Assembly: GCA_965370805.1 (NCBI GenBank) | Contig: CBDUVZ010000002.1 | Location: 4,215-68,214 of the forward strand | Origin: CBDUVZ01 sp965370805 | GTDB lineage: Bacteria; Hydrothermota; Tepidihabitantia; Tepidihabitantales; Tepidihabitantaceae | Direction of reading: 5' to 3' | Length of the DNA: 64,000 bases | Shown: in pieces, positions 40,319 through 48,187 of the stretch | Numbering within the stretch: the stretch's first letter is position 1 | How the letters are laid out: every line of letters begins with the position of its first letter | Program-made: the position numbers and the translations under genes | The notes under the pieces: generated by a model | Database searches by the model: none | What the model was told of the DNA's origin: nothing | What the model saw: only the letters and a program-made list of their open reading frames with translations

Positions 40319-42985
40319 TTAGCGTTGAATGACTATCCTGGCGGACTTGGCGGTTGATTCGTTTCGGATGAAGTAGACGCCGGATCTGAGATGCCGGATG
40401 TCATTCGGGCCCGGCAGAAGGTCCATTACCTTCCGGCCGGAGATGTCGAGCAAAGACAATGCCGAATGCCGAGTGTCGAATGACGAATGCGGAAGAAGAA
40501 GTACGTGGCGCACGATGGTTGCGGTCAAGGGTCGGCGGATTGTAGCCACCGGCTTGTCTTCGGTTCCGACGTAGTATTCCACCCGGTACACCGGGTAGAC
40601 CGCGAGGTTGCCGGCAAACGGGGTGCCGAGCCCGAGGTTGTTGCTGGTCGCGGCCTGGGTTTCGAGCGGGACCGCGCAGAGGAAGTTCTCGCCCATCCAG
40701 AGCGTGTCCGTGCCGAAGGACCAGTCCCACTGCCACTGGATCGAGTCCGTGCCCTGGCCGGATGTCACCTGGGTCCATTCCCAGGCCTGGTGCGCGGTCT
40801 GGACCTGGACTATAGCGCCGAGCATCCGGGTCGAGTTCGGGGTCCAGCGGTTCACCGCTTTGCCGGTAATGACCGGGTCGCGCATCTGGGTCGTGTCGCC
40901 GGGCAGATGGTCGAACTCGGCTTTGACCCCGGTGTTCCACACCCGCACCGGGTTGATTACCGTTACACTGCTGTCGTTGGAGTTCGCGCAGTAAATCCTG
41001 TTGGTCACCGGGTTCACCGCAATCGCGTACGGCGCATTTCCTGCCGGCACGAGAACCGTGCTGTTCGTGGCTCCGTCGATCACCATTACGCTGTCGCTGC
41101 CGTAGTTCGCCACGTACACTTTGTTGGTTATCGGGTTCACCGCAATCGCGTACGGTGCGTCTCCTGCCAGCACGAAGGTGGTGCTGTTCGTTGCCCCGTC
41201 AATCACGGTCAGATCGTCGCTGCCGCCGTTCGCCACGTACACTTTGTTGGTGACCGGGTTCACCGCCACGGCCCGTGGTGCGTCCCCGACCGGCACGAGC
41301 GTGGTGTCGTTGGTAGTTCCGTCAATCACGGTCACGTTATCGCTCTGGAAGTTCGCGCAGTAGATCCTGTTGGTCACCGGGTTCACCGCAATCGCGTACG
41401 GTTCCGTCCCGGCTGGCACGAGCAAGGTGTCGTTCGTGACACCATCGATGACCGTTACGTTATCACTCCAACTGTTCGCTACGTACACCTTGTTGGTCGC
41501 CGGGTTCACCGCCACCGCACGGGGCATGGTTCCGGTTGGAACCAGAGTCGTATCGAGGGTCGCTCCGTCAATCACGGTCACATTGCCGCTGCTGCCGTTC
41601 GCTACGTACACCTTGTTCGTTGCCGGGTTCACCGCAACGGCCCATGGCCCGTCCCCGGCCGGCACGAGCGTGGTGTCCATCGTGACACCATCGATTACTG
41701 TCACGTTGTCACTCAGGGAATTCGGCACGTACGCCCGGTTCGTCACCGGGTTCACCGCAATCGCGCGCGGGTTGTTTCCGGCCGGCACGAGCGTGGTGTC
41801 GCCGGTGGCGCAGTCGATTACGGTTACGTTGTTGCTCGTCACGTTCACCACGTAGGTCTCGTTTGTCACCGGGTTCACCGCCAGTGCCCGTGGCCGGGCC
41901 AGCGTACGTACTCTCGTGGTGCTGTACGTGATACCGTCGATCACGGTCACGTTGTCGCTGCCGCTGTTTACCACGTACACTTTGTTGGTCACCGGGTTCA
42001 CCGCAACCGCGCACGGTTCGGTTCCAACCGGCAGAAGCGTGGTGTCGTTTGTCGCTCCGTCGATCACCGTCACATTGTCGCCGTGCCAGTTCGTCAGGTA
42101 CACTTTGATGGTCACCGGGATCACCGCAACCGCGCAGGGCTGGTTTGCCGTCGGGACGAGCGCAGTGTCGTTCGTGGCCCCGTCAATCACCGTCACATTG
42201 CTGCTGTAAAAGTTCGCGCAGTAAATCCGGTTCGTTACCGGGTTCACCGCAATCGCATACGGTCCATTTTTTGCCCGCACGGTTGTTGTGTTGTTGGTGA
42301 TTCCGTCAATCACCGTCACGTTGTGGTCGTTGAGATTCGCCACGTAAATCCTGTTGGTCACCGGGTTCACCGCCACGGCCCAGGGTTTGTCGCCGACCGG
42401 CACGAACGTGGTGTCGTTGGTTGCCCCGTCAATCACGGTTACGTTGTCGCTGCCGCTGTTTACCACGTACACTTTGTCGGTCACCGGGTTCACCGCAATC
42501 GCGCGCGGCTCTGTTCCGACCGGCACGAGCGTGGTGTCGTTCGTGGCCCCGTCGATTACCGTTACATTGTTGCTGCTGTCATTCGCCACGTACACCTTGT
42601 TGGTCACCGGGTTCACCGCCACGGCGTGCGGCGCGTCTCCGGCCGGCACGAGCGTAGTGTCGTTCGTCGCTCCGTCAATCACCGTTACGTTGTCGCTGCC
42701 GCGGTTCGCCACGTACACCTTGTTGGTCACCGGGTTCACCGCAACCGCATACGGCTCTAATCCTGCCCGCACGCGGATGGTGCTGTTCGTAGCCCCGTCA
42801 ATCACCGTTACGTCGTTGCTGCCCGCGTTCACCACGTACACCTTGTTGGTCACCGGGTTCACCGCAACCGCCTGCGGGTTTTCTCTGACATTGACGGTCG
42901 CCGTAACCCAGTCCGCCGTTGCCGGCGCTGCCGTGATTGCCAGCAGCACCAGGGCTGCGGTCAGGGCATGTCTTACGTTCTGCAT
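40319..42985 (-). CDS. Secreted YVTN beta-propeller protein with long near-identical repeats
   Basis: An 888-residue exported protein. Signal peptide LTAALVLLAITAAPATA. About 15 blades of 42 residues with the core NPVTNKVYVANxxSDNVTVIDGATNDTTLVPAG follow, plus a partial one; then a unique beta domain (VWNTGVKAEFDHLPGDTTQ to YVGTEDKPVAT, about 670-800), and a sorting domain ending ARIVIQR. A heptamer repeat (40458-40491) is translated as HSSFDTRHSALS inside the sorting domain, where the paralogue at 38933 has PEASGVKRGASC. The gene has a promoter at 43158-43185 and a leader of about 165 nt. The blades are close to identical at DNA level, which suggests recent expansion. Confidence 0.88.
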   Translation of the reverse strand: MQNVRHALTAALVLLAITAAPATADWVTATVNVRENPQAVAVNPVTNKVYVVNAGSNDVTVIDGATNSTIRVRAGLEPYAVAVNPVTNKVYVANRGSDNVTVIDGATNDTTLVPAGDAPHAVAVNPVTNKVYVANDSSNNVTVIDGATNDTTLVPVGTEPRAIAVNPVTDKVYVVNSGSDNVTVIDGATNDTTFVPVGDKPWAVAVNPVTNRIYVANLNDHNVTVIDGITNNTTTVRAKNGPYAIAVNPVTNRIYCANFYSSNVTVIDGATNDTALVPTANQPCAVAVIPVTIKVYLTNWHGDNVTVIDGATNDTTLLPVGTEPCAVAVNPVTNKVYVVNSGSDNVTVIDGITYSTTRVRTLARPRALAVNPVTNETYVVNVTSNNVTVIDCATGDTTLVPAGNNPRAIAVNPVTNRAYVPNSLSDNVTVIDGVTMDTTLVPAGDGPWAVAVNPATNKVYVANGSSGNVTVIDGATLDTTLVPTGTMPRAVAVNPATNKVYVANSWSDNVTVIDGVTNDTLLVPAGTEPYAIAVNPVTNRIYCANFQSDNVTVIDGTTNDTTLVPVGDAPRAVAVNPVTNKVYVANGGSDDLTVIDGATNSTTFVLAGDAPYAIAVNPITNKVYVANYGSDSVMVIDGATNSTVLVPAGNAPYAIAVNPVTNRIYCANSNDSSVTVINPVRVWNTGVKAEFDHLPGDTTQMRDPVITGKAVNRWTPNSTRMLGAIVQVQTAHQAWEWTQVTSGQGTDSIQWQWDWSFGTDTLWMGENFLCAVPLETQAATSNNLGLGTPFAGNLAVYPVYRVEYYVGTEDKPVATIRRPLTATIVRHVLLLPHSSFDTRHSALSLLDISGRKVMDLLPGPNDIRHLRSGVYFIRNESTAKSARIVIQR
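40458..40491 (+). repeat. Heptanucleotide repeat inside a sorting domain
   Basis: About five GAATGCC/GAATGAC-like units, in frame in the YVTN gene. Confidence 0.65.
40960..42890 (-). repeat. Tandem 126-bp coding repeats of the YVTN protein
   Basis: Fifteen to sixteen head-to-tail 126-bp units. Blocks such as TTGGTCACCGGGTTCACCGC on the plus strand recur almost unchanged in each. They are coding and should not be read as CRISPR: there are no spacers, and the unit equals 42 codons. Confidence 0.85.
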
Positions 42986-43259
42986 CTGCGCCTCCTTCGG
43001 TGAATCCGGAACAAGCCCGGATTACTCTTCATATTCCTGCATATTCGATTTCGTCCAAGCGGCTTTCTTGTCAATCTTCATAGTGGGGTGGGGATAGGCA
43101 CCGGAGAACCGTTGCCGGTCCCTGTCCGCTTCTGGTGGTTCTTCTCCACAGGCCTAACTTCTATCGGAATCGGGCGGGATGTCAAGCGCAGTACTCGCGG
43201 GCCGGGCGTGGGCTTCCGGTAGAACTACCAAGCATCTGAGGAAAGGAGAGCCGCAGAGA
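42986..43259. other. Leader and promoter region of the YVTN operon
   Basis: This stretch carries the long leader of the minus-strand YVTN gene, its promoter at 43158-43185 and about 75 bp up to the 43260 open frame. A second TTGACA (minus, 43069-43074) lacks a well-spaced -10 box. Nothing else seen. Confidence 0.5.
43158..43185 (-). promoter_or_regulatory. Promoter of the YVTN operon
   Basis: On the minus strand TTGACA (43180-43185), 16 nt, TAGAAG (43158-43163). Confidence 0.6.
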
Positions 43260-43619
43260 ATGTACCGTTTCGTTTGTATCGACGACAATCGTGAGTTGGC
43301 CGCGCATCTGACGTGCCTTGGGTTTGGGCAGGTGTCCGGGTGGGTGTCCCGGTGCGTCATGGTCGGTGTTGCGCCGACCGTTGTCTTGCCCGGTGTGGGC
43401 GGCGCGATCCGTGCCCTGGAGCTGACAGTTGAGCGTGCCGCTGCCCGAGTCGCTGTCCTTGCCGTGATTCTTGCCGCAGGTCGGGTCCCATCCGTTGCCG
43501 GAGCCGTTGGCTTGAGCCGGTATGTTGCCGGTGATGCGTTGGTTACCGTGGCTCGGGTCGGGGCATCGGCGGCCAGGTGGGTCGTCAGGGTCATGGCTAC
43601 GGTGGGGGTAACCGGGTAG
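43260..43619 (+). CDS. Doubtful 119-residue open frame with Val/Ala every fourth residue
   Basis: An ATG frame preceded by AAAGGAG 11 nt upstream and running without a stop to TAG 43619. The product begins MYRFVCIDDNRELAAHL and then becomes a hydrophobic run in tetrads: VSGW, VSRC, VMVG, VAPT, VVLP and, later, VERA, AARV, AVLA, VILA. The DNA has a 12-nt period (see the repeat entry), so the open frame may be a by-product. AVLAVILA also occurs in the broken plus-strand frame of the 23.4-kb tract, which hints at a shared coding ancestor. Not recognised; it could be a small membrane protein or non-coding. Confidence 0.3.
   Translation: MYRFVCIDDNRELAAHLTCLGFGQVSGWVSRCVMVGVAPTVVLPGVGGAIRALELTVERAAARVAVLAVILAAGRVPSVAGAVGLSRYVAGDALVTVARVGASAARWVVRVMATVGVTG
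43320..43619 (+). repeat. 12-nt periodic tract, GTTGCC-like
   Basis: Twenty-five 12-nt units, consensus about GTTGCCGGTGCC with a weaker 6-nt half-period. Units begin with GTN in 11 cases and GCN in 7; many end in TTGCC or GTGCC. The tract begins about 135 bp upstream of the YVTN promoter. Confidence 0.75.
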
Positions 43620-44044
43620 GTGATAAGGTAAGACACCGGCAGAAGTTAGGCGGAATCGCGTTTCCGGACTGGAGGGCGGGTCCGAGAGACACATCAGCAG
43701 GTATGATAACTCTCTGAAGTGTAAGTGGTAAGTGGTTCGGACGCGGCGATTGATGGTCCGTCGGTATCGTGAGCGGCCACTGGTGCCGGCACGGCGGTGA
43801 CCGTGAAAACGCCCGGGATTCGATGGGTGGACCGGGTGCCGTTAGTCGGCTTGGCCCAGGCCTTGCGCCGGATCTTCCGGCAGAGTCCGGAGCCGGAGCG
43901 GATGCGGAGCATGGCCGAGGCCGTAGTTGACATCCGGGCAGATTCGGGTAGAAACTATGGTGAGGAATCAAGGAGAACAACCGTGTTGTCGACGCGCGGG
44001 CGGACGGGAAGCTCTCACGGCAATCCGCAACCAGAGGAGGCGAG
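43620..44044. other. Gap upstream of the 44045 cargo gene
   Basis: A 425-bp stretch with a promoter at 43927-43954. A GTG open frame (43797-44048) crosses the promoter and has no ribosome site, so it is not called. No repeats or RNA genes seen. Confidence 0.5.
43927..43954 (+). promoter_or_regulatory. Promoter of the 44045 cargo gene
   Basis: TTGACA (43927-43932), 16 nt, TAGAAA (43949-43954). Leader about 85 nt ending in AGAGGAGG. Confidence 0.65.
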
Positions 44045-44914
44045 ATGAAACGTAGCATCGTAGTTCTGTTCCTGCTGGTCCTGGCGACCGGTCCGGTCCT
44101 GGCCGATACCACCTACGTGGAGATCGGCAGTCCCTACATCAAGAACGCAATTCCGTTCTGGGGCGACGTACACGACGCGTGCCGGCTGCAACTGCTTTAT
44201 CTCCAGAGCGAGATAGACCAGGCCGGGACGATTGTCGCTTTCGGTCTGTGCTGCACCGAAGACGCGCCGAGCTGGTTCCGCAAAGTCAGGGTCAAGCTCT
44301 GTCACACTCCGGCGTCGTCCCTGGTTTCCACCTTCCAGGCCAACTACGGCGGCAATACGCCCCAGACCATCCTCAGTGCCGATTCCCTGCTCGTTGGCAC
44401 CGGCCAGAACCTGACCTGGTACTATTTCCCTTCGGACTTCGTGTACAACAACACCGACAATCTGCTCCTGGAGATTACCTGGCGCGGCGACGAAGGTCGT
44501 CGGGTAAGAGTCTGGCGCAATCCCAACGGCGCCGACCGCCGTTGCCATGCGATGAACGATACCGCGGTCAGCGGCACGGTCGATGACGTCGAGGCATACT
44601 ACGCCCGGATCGGGTTCACCCCCACCGGCGCGACCGAACCCCGGGAGATCGGACTCATGCCGCTGAGCTTCAACGTAACCCCGACGCACGGGCGCGCGCC
44701 ATTCCGGATATCCGGCTCAACCTTGCTCGCGGGCAAGCCGGAACTGACCATCTGGGACCCGACCGGCCGGCTGGTCGAACGGCTGAACCCGGTTCTGAAC
44801 CAGGGCCGGCTCGAAGCGCGCTGGAACGCAACCGGTATTCCGGCCGGGGTGTACCTCTGCCGGCTGCAGTCCGGCGCGAGCTGCGCGACCCGCGTCCTGA
44901 CCCTGATGCGCTAG
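44045..44914 (+). CDS. Secreted protein of unknown function with sorting domain
   Basis: A 289-residue exported protein with signal peptide IVVLFLLVLATGPVLA. Start ATG 44045 follows GAGGAGG. The body (about 22-200) is beta-rich, with EIGSPYIKNAIPFWGDVHDACRLQLLY and LTWYYFPSDFVYNNTDNLLLEI, similar in style to surface beta-sandwich modules. The C-terminal 85 residues (FNVTPTHGRAPFRISG to RVLTLMR) are a sorting domain. A single small cargo protein, not in an operon with the ABC genes downstream. Confidence 0.78.
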   Translation: MKRSIVVLFLLVLATGPVLADTTYVEIGSPYIKNAIPFWGDVHDACRLQLLYLQSEIDQAGTIVAFGLCCTEDAPSWFRKVRVKLCHTPASSLVSTFQANYGGNTPQTILSADSLLVGTGQNLTWYYFPSDFVYNNTDNLLLEITWRGDEGRRVRVWRNPNGADRRCHAMNDTAVSGTVDDVEAYYARIGFTPTGATEPREIGLMPLSFNVTPTHGRAPFRISGSTLLAGKPELTIWDPTGRLVERLNPVLNQGRLEARWNATGIPAGVYLCRLQSGASCATRVLTLMR

Positions 44915-44969
44915 CCGGGACAAGAACTCGTAGCTCCAGCGGCGCTGCCGCAGCCCGGGCAGGCAGGTA

Positions 44970-44997
44970 TTGACGGGTTCCGTTTTTCGACTAGACT
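44970..44997 (+). promoter_or_regulatory. Promoter of the ABC uptake operon
   Basis: TTGACG (44970-44975), 16 nt, TAGACT (44992-44997). Confidence 0.6.
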
Positions 44998-45096
44998 CGG
45001 CACAGTGCTGAGAATTCAGTTGCAGTTGCTGACCGGGAGGCGTCGGACGTGAGCCGGTACCTTCCGGGCAGTTTGCCCGTAGTCAGACCCGATTTA

Positions 45097-45180
45097 CCAC
45101 AAAGACACCAAGACACTAGAGGAGTAGATCTCTCCGGACAGACTCTCCCTTTGTGCACTTCGTGCCTTTGTGTTTCGTTT
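45097..45180. repeat. Inverted array of 9-nt units (CACAAAG type)
   Basis: The left arm reads CACAAAGACACCAAGACAC; the right arm, on the other strand, reads CACAAAGGCACGAAGTGC. About 40 bp separate them. The same units recur at 62630-62905. It looks like a small dispersed palindromic element placed in the leader. Confidence 0.65.
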
Positions 45181-45184
45181 TCTA

Positions 45185-45233
45185 CCCCGGCGAGGTGCGT
45201 GACATGAGCGCCCTATGCCGGGGCGGTCGCCCC
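45185..45233 (+). promoter_or_regulatory. Two mutually exclusive leader hairpins
   Basis: CCCCGGC (45185-45191) can pair with GCCGGGG (45217-45223), or GGGGC (45220-45224) can pair with GCCCC (45229-45233). The second lies 40 bp before the start codon. A switch-like role is speculative. Confidence 0.35.
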
Positions 45234-45272
45234 TGTTCGATAACCAGCAGCAGACAATCCAAAGGAGACAGT

Positions 45273-46397
45273 ATGAAAAGGGCGGTTCTGGCCGCGTTGC
45301 TCGCGGTCGTACTCGTTTCAGTCGGGCTTGCCCAGCCGGCCAAGGTGCCGGTGCTCAAAGTGGGCCATGTGGGTCATGACCATCAGTGCGCACCCTATGT
45401 GGCCGCGCTGGCCGGTGAGGATTTCAAGGAGCTGTATGGTATCTGGTTCAAGGAGGTCCGTTACAAAGACCTGTACGAGCTGTACGACGGCGATGAGTTG
45501 ATTGCCGAGATTGAGTTCTACAAGGCCGGCGGGGGATCGAAGATGCCGACGATGATGAGCCAGGGCGCGTTTGACGTCGGGCTCGGCGGTGTGGCCGCGG
45601 TGTCGTTCTTCGTGGACAAGGGCGCGCCGATGAGAATGATTGCGCCGCTCCATTCCAAAGGCGACATGCTGGTGGTGAAGCCGGACCTGGATCTGGACTC
45701 GTGGGAGGAATTCGTCGAGTGGATCAAGTTCCAGGGCTGGACGGTTCCAATCGGGTACAAGAACCCGGTCGCGGTAGCCAAGCTGGTGTTCCAGCGGGCA
45801 CTGGACGAGGCAGGCATTACCCATACCGGTGACAAGGCGAATACCGACGCCCAGGTTCTGCTGGTGAATATGAAGGGCGAGAAGAACCTGATTCCGGGCT
45901 TGATGTCAGGACAGATCCAGGCGTACGTCTCCAACAACCCGTGGTGCGCGCTGGCCGAAGCCAAAGGCGTTGGCCATTGCGTGTGCGAACTGCACGACCT
46001 GCCGCCCGGGGTTTTCCGTAACCATCCGTGTTGCTGTGTCGCGGCAAATACCTCGGCGATGGAGGCGCATCCGGAGGAGATCGGCAAGTTCCTGGAGTTG
46101 ATGATTGTCTCGACCCATTTCGTCAATACCGAGCGGGAGAAGGCAATCGAGTACGTGGCCCGGTGGATCGGGACAACGCCCGAGGTCGAGGCGATTTCGA
46201 TGGCCACATCCGGGTACTCACTCGAGCCGGACGACGCTTTCTACAACGGCATGTGGGTGTGGTACGAGGAGATGGTCGGGATGGAGAAGATTACCGACCA
46301 GTTGAAGGACAAGACCCGCGCGGAGTTCGAGAAGATGGTGTACGACTTCTCGCTGCTCGAAACCGCGCTCGAAGCCGCAGCCGAGAGAATCAAGTAG
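45273..46397 (+). CDS. ABC transporter substrate-binding protein, NitT/TauT-like, Cys-rich
   Basis: A 374-residue periplasmic binding protein of the NMT1/SsuA-like class. Signal peptide LAALLAVVLVSVGLAQ; start ATG 45273 follows AAAGGAG. The core shows MSQGAFDVGLGGVAAVSFFVDKGAP and LIPGLMSGQIQAYVSNNPW, as in nitrate, sulfonate or thiamine-precursor binders. Unusual are VGHVGHDHQC near the N-terminus (His32, 35, 37, Cys39) and six more Cys, including CVC (236-238) and CCC (253-255), which could bind a thiophilic metal or a thiol compound (inference). The permease, ATPase, an outer-membrane barrel, FTR chain and flavoprotein follow directly. Confidence 0.83.
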   Translation: MKRAVLAALLAVVLVSVGLAQPAKVPVLKVGHVGHDHQCAPYVAALAGEDFKELYGIWFKEVRYKDLYELYDGDELIAEIEFYKAGGGSKMPTMMSQGAFDVGLGGVAAVSFFVDKGAPMRMIAPLHSKGDMLVVKPDLDLDSWEEFVEWIKFQGWTVPIGYKNPVAVAKLVFQRALDEAGITHTGDKANTDAQVLLVNMKGEKNLIPGLMSGQIQAYVSNNPWCALAEAKGVGHCVCELHDLPPGVFRNHPCCCVAANTSAMEAHPEEIGKFLELMIVSTHFVNTEREKAIEYVARWIGTTPEVEAISMATSGYSLEPDDAFYNGMWVWYEEMVGMEKITDQLKDKTRAEFEKMVYDFSLLETALEAAAERIK

Positions 46398-46400
46398 CTC

Positions 46401-47261
46401 GTGCCTCCGAATCCCGGTCCCAGGCAGGAGTTCGGCAGGAAGCTGGGCCGGATCGGCCTGGCTGTAGTCCTGCCGATTCTCCTGCTTGCGGTCTGGGAGT
46501 TCCTGGCAATCCGGCTTCACAACCCGTGGCTCCTGCCCCGCGTCGGCGCGGTGTTCGACCGGCTGATTCACCCGCTCGACAATGTGCTTGAAACCGGGTC
46601 CCTGTTGTACAACATCGCGGTTTCCGGGGTGCGGGTATTGATGGGTTTCACGCTTGCGACAATCGTCGCGGTGCCGCTCGGGTTGCTGATGGGCCGCATC
46701 AGGGTTGTGCGCCGGGTGGTCGGGCCGTTCGTCGAGATGTTCAGGCCTTTGTGCCCGATAGCGTGGCTGCCGTTCACGATGGCGGTGTTCAAGACCTACA
46801 CAGTGGTGAACCTGTTCGGGGTGCGGTATTCGGATACCATCTTCGACACAATCCAGGTCGGGATGCTGTTCATCCTGTTCTACGGCGCGTTCTTCCCGAT
46901 ACTGCTGAACACTGTGGACGGTGTGCTCGGGGTCAGGGATGCGTACGTCGAGTCGGCGTTGACGCTCGGGGCAAAGCCGGGCCAGGTGTTCCGCAAGGTG
47001 GTGCTGCCCGCGGCCCTGCCTTCGATATTCACCGGCCTGAAAGTCGGGCTGGGCGTGGCGTGGATGGTGATTGTCGCGGCCGAGATGCTGCCGGGTTCGG
47101 ATTCGGGTATCGGGTATCTGATCATCTACGCGTACGAACTGGCCGAGATGGACGTGCTGATTACCGGGATGATTCTCATCGGCCTGGTCGGGGCCCTGCT
47201 GTCCTGGGGCATCGGGTTGCTCGGGCGACCTTTCACCGGCTGGCAGGCCCTGGAGCGGTGA
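46401..47261 (+). CDS. ABC transporter permease, NitT/TauT-like
   Basis: A 286-residue inner-membrane permease with six helices. The coupling-helix motif VESALTLGAKPGQVFRKVVLPAALPSIFTGLKVGLGVAW (EAA loop) is clear near residues 185-220. GTG 46401 begins 3 bp after the binding-protein stop; no ribosome site, so translation is probably coupled. It works with the ATPase encoded 14 bp downstream. Confidence 0.9.
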   Translation: MPPNPGPRQEFGRKLGRIGLAVVLPILLLAVWEFLAIRLHNPWLLPRVGAVFDRLIHPLDNVLETGSLLYNIAVSGVRVLMGFTLATIVAVPLGLLMGRIRVVRRVVGPFVEMFRPLCPIAWLPFTMAVFKTYTVVNLFGVRYSDTIFDTIQVGMLFILFYGAFFPILLNTVDGVLGVRDAYVESALTLGAKPGQVFRKVVLPAALPSIFTGLKVGLGVAWMVIVAAEMLPGSDSGIGYLIIYAYELAEMDVLITGMILIGLVGALLSWGIGLLGRPFTGWQALER

Positions 47262-47275
47262 TAGACGAGGTGCGA

Positions 47276-48187
47276 ATGTCGACTGACAAGAGGAAAGGGT
47301 CCAAGGGTCCAAGGGTTCCAGGGTTCCAGGGTGAGTTGCGAGTGCCGAATGCGGGAATCAGGATTGAGAACCTCGGCAAGGTGTTCCAGGGCCGGGATGG
47401 CGGAAGTGTCGCCGCACTCGACGGCATCGACCTGGCAATCGAGCCGGGGAGCTTCACGTGTCTTGTCGGGCCGACCGGGTGCGGCAAGACTACGCTGTTG
47501 CGGATTGTAGCCGGGCTGCTCATGCCGAGTTCCGGGATGGTAACGGTCGGCGAAAAGCCGGTGACCGGGCCGCGACAGAATACCGGGATGGTGTTCCAGC
47601 ATTACTCGCTCTTCCCCTGGCGGAGCGTGCTCGACAACGTCGCGTTCGGACTGGAGATGCGCGGGACCGGGAAGCGCGAGCGGCATGCCCGGGCAAAGGA
47701 ACTGCTGGATACGGTCGGGCTTGCGCGGTTTGCCCGGAGCCGGCCGTACGAGCTTTCGGGCGGGATGCAGCAGCGGGTGGCAATCGCGCGGTCCCTGGCG
47801 ACCGACCCGGACCTGCTGTTGATGGACGAGCCGTTCGGGGCCCTGGACGAGCGCACGAGGCACCGGTTGCAGGACGAACTGCTGTCGGTCTGGGAGCGCA
47901 CCGGCAAGACGGTCCTGTTCGTTACCCACAACATCGACGAAGCGGTCTACCTCGGGCAGCGGGTGGTAGTGATGGCGGACCGGCCCTCGCGGATTGCCGA
48001 CGATTTTCCGGTTGGTATCGCGCGGCCGCGCGACCGGGTCGCACCGGAATTCGTCGAAGCGCTCTTACGGGTCCGGACTGTGCTGGAAGAAGTAATGAAA
48101 GAAAGCAGCAGGCAGACAGAGAAAACCAAAGGAGGAGAAGATGAAGAAAGGCCTGATACTGATGGCCATTCTTGCTGTGGCCGTTAG
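47276..48187 (+). CDS. ABC transporter ATPase, NitT/TauT-like, repeat-encoded N-terminus
   Basis: A 303-residue importer ATPase with Walker A VGPTGCGKTTLL, Q-loop FQHYSLFPW, signature LSGGMQQRVAIARSL, Walker B LLLMDEPFGALD and H-loop THNIDEAV. Start ATG 47276 follows GAGGTGCGA. Residues 5-28 (RKGSKGPRVPGFQGELRVPN) are the translation of an octamer-heptamer array at 47296-47366, ahead of the true ABC fold at IRIENLGKVF. The 3' end overlaps the barrel gene by 47 bp and encodes a tail ending in HSCCGR. Confidence 0.9.
   Translation: MSTDKRKGSKGPRVPGFQGELRVPNAGIRIENLGKVFQGRDGGSVAALDGIDLAIEPGSFTCLVGPTGCGKTTLLRIVAGLLMPSSGMVTVGEKPVTGPRQNTGMVFQHYSLFPWRSVLDNVAFGLEMRGTGKRERHARAKELLDTVGLARFARSRPYELSGGMQQRVAIARSLATDPDLLLMDEPFGALDERTRHRLQDELLSVWERTGKTVLFVTHNIDEAVYLGQRVVVMADRPSRIADDFPVGIARPRDRVAPEFVEALLRVRTVLEEVMKESSRQTEKTKGGEDEERPDTDGHSCCGR
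47296..47366 (+). repeat. Composite octamer and heptamer repeat inside the ATPase gene
   Basis: Two GTCCAAGG and two GTTCCAGG octamers, followed by GTGCCGAATGC-type heptamers. It stays in frame and extends the protein N-terminus. Confidence 0.7.

Larger units (their letters stand above)
44915..45272. other. Long leader region before the ABC uptake operon
   Basis: The gap holds a promoter (44970-44997), a 9-nt-unit inverted repeat (45097-45180), and two overlapping hairpins (45185-45223 and 45220-45233) that cannot form together. The transcript leader would be about 270 nt, the longest in the window. No known riboswitch class was recognised. Confidence 0.55.

Noticed and set aside
40487..42760. 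757-codon plus-strand frame, repetitive
   Set aside because: Antisense shadow of the 126-bp YVTN repeats; no signal or family features.
40960..42890. CRISPR-like regular repeats
   Set aside because: Repeats are contiguous coding units of 42 codons with no unique spacers and no cas genes.
43797..44048. 83-codon GTG frame overlapping the 44045 start by ATGA
   Set aside because: No ribosome site, no family resemblance, and the promoter of the next gene lies inside it.
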